NCBI GenBank assembly: GCA_002189035.1
Contig: NEEC01000004.1
Location: 4,340,001-4,404,000, forward strand
Origin: Utricularia gibba
Lineage: Eukaryota; Streptophyta; Magnoliopsida; Lamiales; Lentibulariaceae
Direction of reading: 5' to 3'
Length of the DNA: 64,000 nucleotides
The position numbers were made by a program, and so were the translations under genes. A model generated the notes under the pieces. That model did not search any database and was not told where the DNA came from. It saw nothing but the letters and a program-made list of their open reading frames with translations. Shown here piece after piece: positions 61,661 through 64,000 of the stretch; the first letter of the stretch is position 1, and each line of letters starts with the position of its first letter.

Positions 61661-63553
61661 TCAAAGAGGAAAGGAGGCTTTAGCGTCCTTAGATTTCCTC
61701 TTCTTATCTTGCATTTTCTTGTTCTTCTCCACACTGGAGGTCCAGGAGTAACCAGCAGGGATTGAGAATGGATCTTGGGAACTCTCAGTCCTGTGTTGAG
61801 GATGGGATTTCGTGAATGGCAACCAGGAGGACACTCCACCATGGCTCTCATGGACACCATTGATCGGCTTCGAAAATTCATCCGGCGTTCGGAGCTCTTC
61901 GAACTTGGTAAACGTGACCATCACTCTGATACTGGGAACCAATGGAATAGCAACCTGGGATGTTACCAACATCAGGAAAAGTATCAGAATGGCTGTGCAA
62001 CAACAAACAATGTATGTATGAAGAGGCTACCTTGACTGGGAATGTTCCTTTGGGGAGTTTTGTGGTGAATAACTCTCTCAGTCGTCTCACAGCTTTAACT
62101 TTATTTGCTATGATGTCAAGTAAGGGAATCACTTCTTCCATTCGTAGGGGAAAATCAGGAGAAAGCCAAAGAACAGGCCTCAAGCTTTTCTTATACTCAG
62201 TTTCACCACTAGTTGATGCTCCTTTACCTTCTCTCGACTTCCGATGATGATCCCTTTTCACCACCACATCAACAGAATGCCTACCAGGTGTTGTATCTAG
62301 AATGCCACTGACCTTCTCTTTGGAACATAATGATTTTCTGGGAGAAACAGTAACTTCCTTATCATCCTTGTGCGTGCGGTCTCGTCTCCTCAAAAAATCG
62401 AATAGTCCTCCTCCCTTTTTATGACCATTTTCAACATTGGTGCTACTGGCTGTAACATCGATTTGGCCATTGTCTTCAATTGTGATATCCCTTGCATCAA
62501 CATTCTCTATACGAAAGTCCGGGCTGCCTAGCTTAAAAGCAACCTCAAGCTGCTTTCTCTCTTCATCGGTTAGCATGCTATCATCAAATTCTTCTGCTCC
62601 TATCACATCAGTCAATGAGCCTGGAACTCTTCTCGACTTGATGCTCACCTCGACATTATGCATATCATACAACTTAGCTCTCCAAGGACCAATCATCTCA
62701 GTCTTCTCTTGTTTTCTCCAAGTCATTTGAGGTAAAAGAACAGCTTGGGTTACGTCAATTCCGGGTCGAAATATACCGATGCTCTGCAATGCCATAATTT
62801 CTTGCTGAATCTCCGACTCGCTCAATGGCACACCACTGCCATCGAATGGACTTACAACTTCTTTATCCTTGTGAGAGACTATTAGAAATGATCCTGGACT
62901 AGCTTGACCAGTCTCTAATCCATCACCAAGAAAGAGAATACTCTGATCAGAACGTTGCGTCACGAACCCATCAAAACCAACTAAACTCATGTCTGCTCTA
63001 ACATTGGCTCCTCTTTTCCATATTCTGTATGTATCCGAAGGGGCGATCCGGGAAATGAAGGGGATGACAGAGCTCTCAAAATTGAACCTGATCTCCATAT
63101 AAAAGTCTCTCATCCTTCTCATGGATCCAATTAATCGAGGTAATCTTCGGCGCCATTTGGCCCATGCCAGTGCCTGGTAATGTTTAACCATGATCTTTAA
63201 AATCCCTAATTCATGGACACAAAATGCTTCCTGGAGGGCACTCCACCCCTGTTCATTATGCAAACTACAGTCTGCTCCAGCATCCATGAGCATTTCTGCA
63301 GCATTTGCATCACCAAATTTCACAGCCAAATGAAGTGGTGTGTCTCGTTAGGAACATCACGTTTATCTATTACTTCTGATATGGCATCAGCCTTAGCCTC
63401 TTCTTCAAGCGAGACAGATTCCGTTTGAATTTCGGATGAATCACGAAGCCTCGGAAGAGCTCGGAGAATGCTTCTCAAACCAGCATAGTCCTTCAAGATT
63501 ATGGCTTTATGGACAGGACTATGCTCATAGTTCGCGAATGCAACACCAGACAT
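61661..63553 (-). CDS. Ankyrin repeat / GPCR-chaperone domain protein (ANKRD13 type), apparent frameshift
   Basis: Two exons right to left: 62031-63553 and 61661-61954, about 605 residues if one missing base is allowed. It starts MSGVAFANYEHSPVHKAIIL. Ankyrin repeats cover about residues 10-120 (DYAGLRSILRALPRL; FGDANAAEMLMDAGAD; EQGWSALQEAF). The GPCR-chaperone region follows (WAKWRRRLPRLIGSM, FYMEIRFNFESSVIPFISRI, PSDTYRIWKRGANVRADM, VGFDGF, FLGDG) and ends with RPVLWLSPDFPLRMEEV and KLPKGTFPVKVAIPLVPSI. In animals ANKRD13 proteins bind ubiquitinated cargo; plant function is unknown. The frame breaks near 63347, between RDVPN and TPLHLAVKFGD. One added C on the coding strand would give the normal ankyrin sequence. 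I saw no ubiquitin-interacting motif in the tail. Confidence 0.9.
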
Positions 63554-64000
63554 CCCTCAGAATCAACCCCCTAAATCCAAACGCAAAACCAGCGGTGGCT
63601 GCAATCGTCAAGCAGGTTCCATAACTCTGGAATAGATGAATCAGTAAAAGGCAGAAACGTCGCAACGAAAAGAAAGGTACCAGACTATTAAACCCTTCGA
63701 TCAGGCAAAAGAATAAACTTTCTCCTACGTAACCCTCAACAAACAGCAAACTACAAAACAAAACAAAACAAAATCCCAGATAAGAGACAAACCGTTCGCT
63801 TACAAAAAGAAACCGAGAACAGGTTAATTTCCAGAACACCGATCACTCACTTAATCCCTCCTTTAATCAACTTAATCACAATTTATCTTACGCTGATCAG
63901 ACCGCCATCACTGAACTTAGCGAAAGGAAAAAATTGAACTTGGGGATGGGGAAAGACACGCCCTATTACCTCAATCAAACAGTTACAGCGGCGGCGAGAA
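63554..64000. other. Leader and promoter of the ANKRD13-like gene
   Basis: About 450 bases up to the window edge. It should contain the 5' UTR, perhaps with an intron, of the - strand gene. The open frame 63525-63839 is Phe/Leu-rich and not family-like. Confidence 0.5.

Overview
This window is nuclear DNA from a flowering plant, probably a eudicot. Genes are split by short GT-AG introns, lie on both strands, and sit in AT-rich spacers. Almost every protein is recognisable as the plant version of its family. I see no rRNA, tRNA, CRISPR, virus or intact transposon. Exon coordinates were built by hand from splice signals, reading-frame phase and remembered family structure; no alignment was run.

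Layout, left to right. A PDS5-type cohesin cofactor (+, 1414-6708) converges on chloroplast aspartate aminotransferase (-, 7209-9534). The Qb-SNARE GOS11 (-, 10676-12124) and the mitochondrial translocase TIM17 (+, 14326-14993) are head to head, with a 1.6 kb GC-rich minisatellite filling the space between them. Next come ESCRT-III SNF7/VPS32 (-), a 3'-5' exonuclease/KH protein (-), VPS55 (+) and a TPR-PB1 protein of the CLMP1/PHOX type (-). A serine-rich protein (+) and a GH79 heparanase-like glycosidase (+) follow. A very large four-MATH coiled-coil protein (-, 32718-39458) comes next. The right third holds UDP-arabinose 4-epimerase (+), a bHLH factor (-), a berberine-bridge-enzyme-like oxidase (+), fatty acid 2-hydroxylase (-) with a truncated second copy beside it, an ERT2-like membrane protein (-), an EI24-like protein (+), a pectinesterase (+) and an ANKRD13-type protein (-).

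The genes are ordinary housekeeping genes with no operon-like logic. Themes that recur by chance of position are membrane traffic (GOS11, SNF7, VPS55), organelle function (ASP5, TIM17, CLMP1-like) and cell wall (UDP-arabinose epimerase, pectinesterase, heparanase-like).

The most striking whole-window pattern is a series of single-base deletions that break otherwise intact reading frames. Most lie in short G or C runs. They occur in TIM17, the TPR-PB1 gene, the MATH gene, the epimerase (twice), the bHLH gene, the BBE-like gene (three times), FAH, the FAH copy and the ANKRD13 gene. The most economical reading is residual homopolymer error in the assembly rather than mass gene decay. The best biological oddities are the minisatellite inside a divergent promoter, the truncated FAH duplicate, and a KH domain whose GXXG loop appears to have been lost. 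I found no convincing new biological system.
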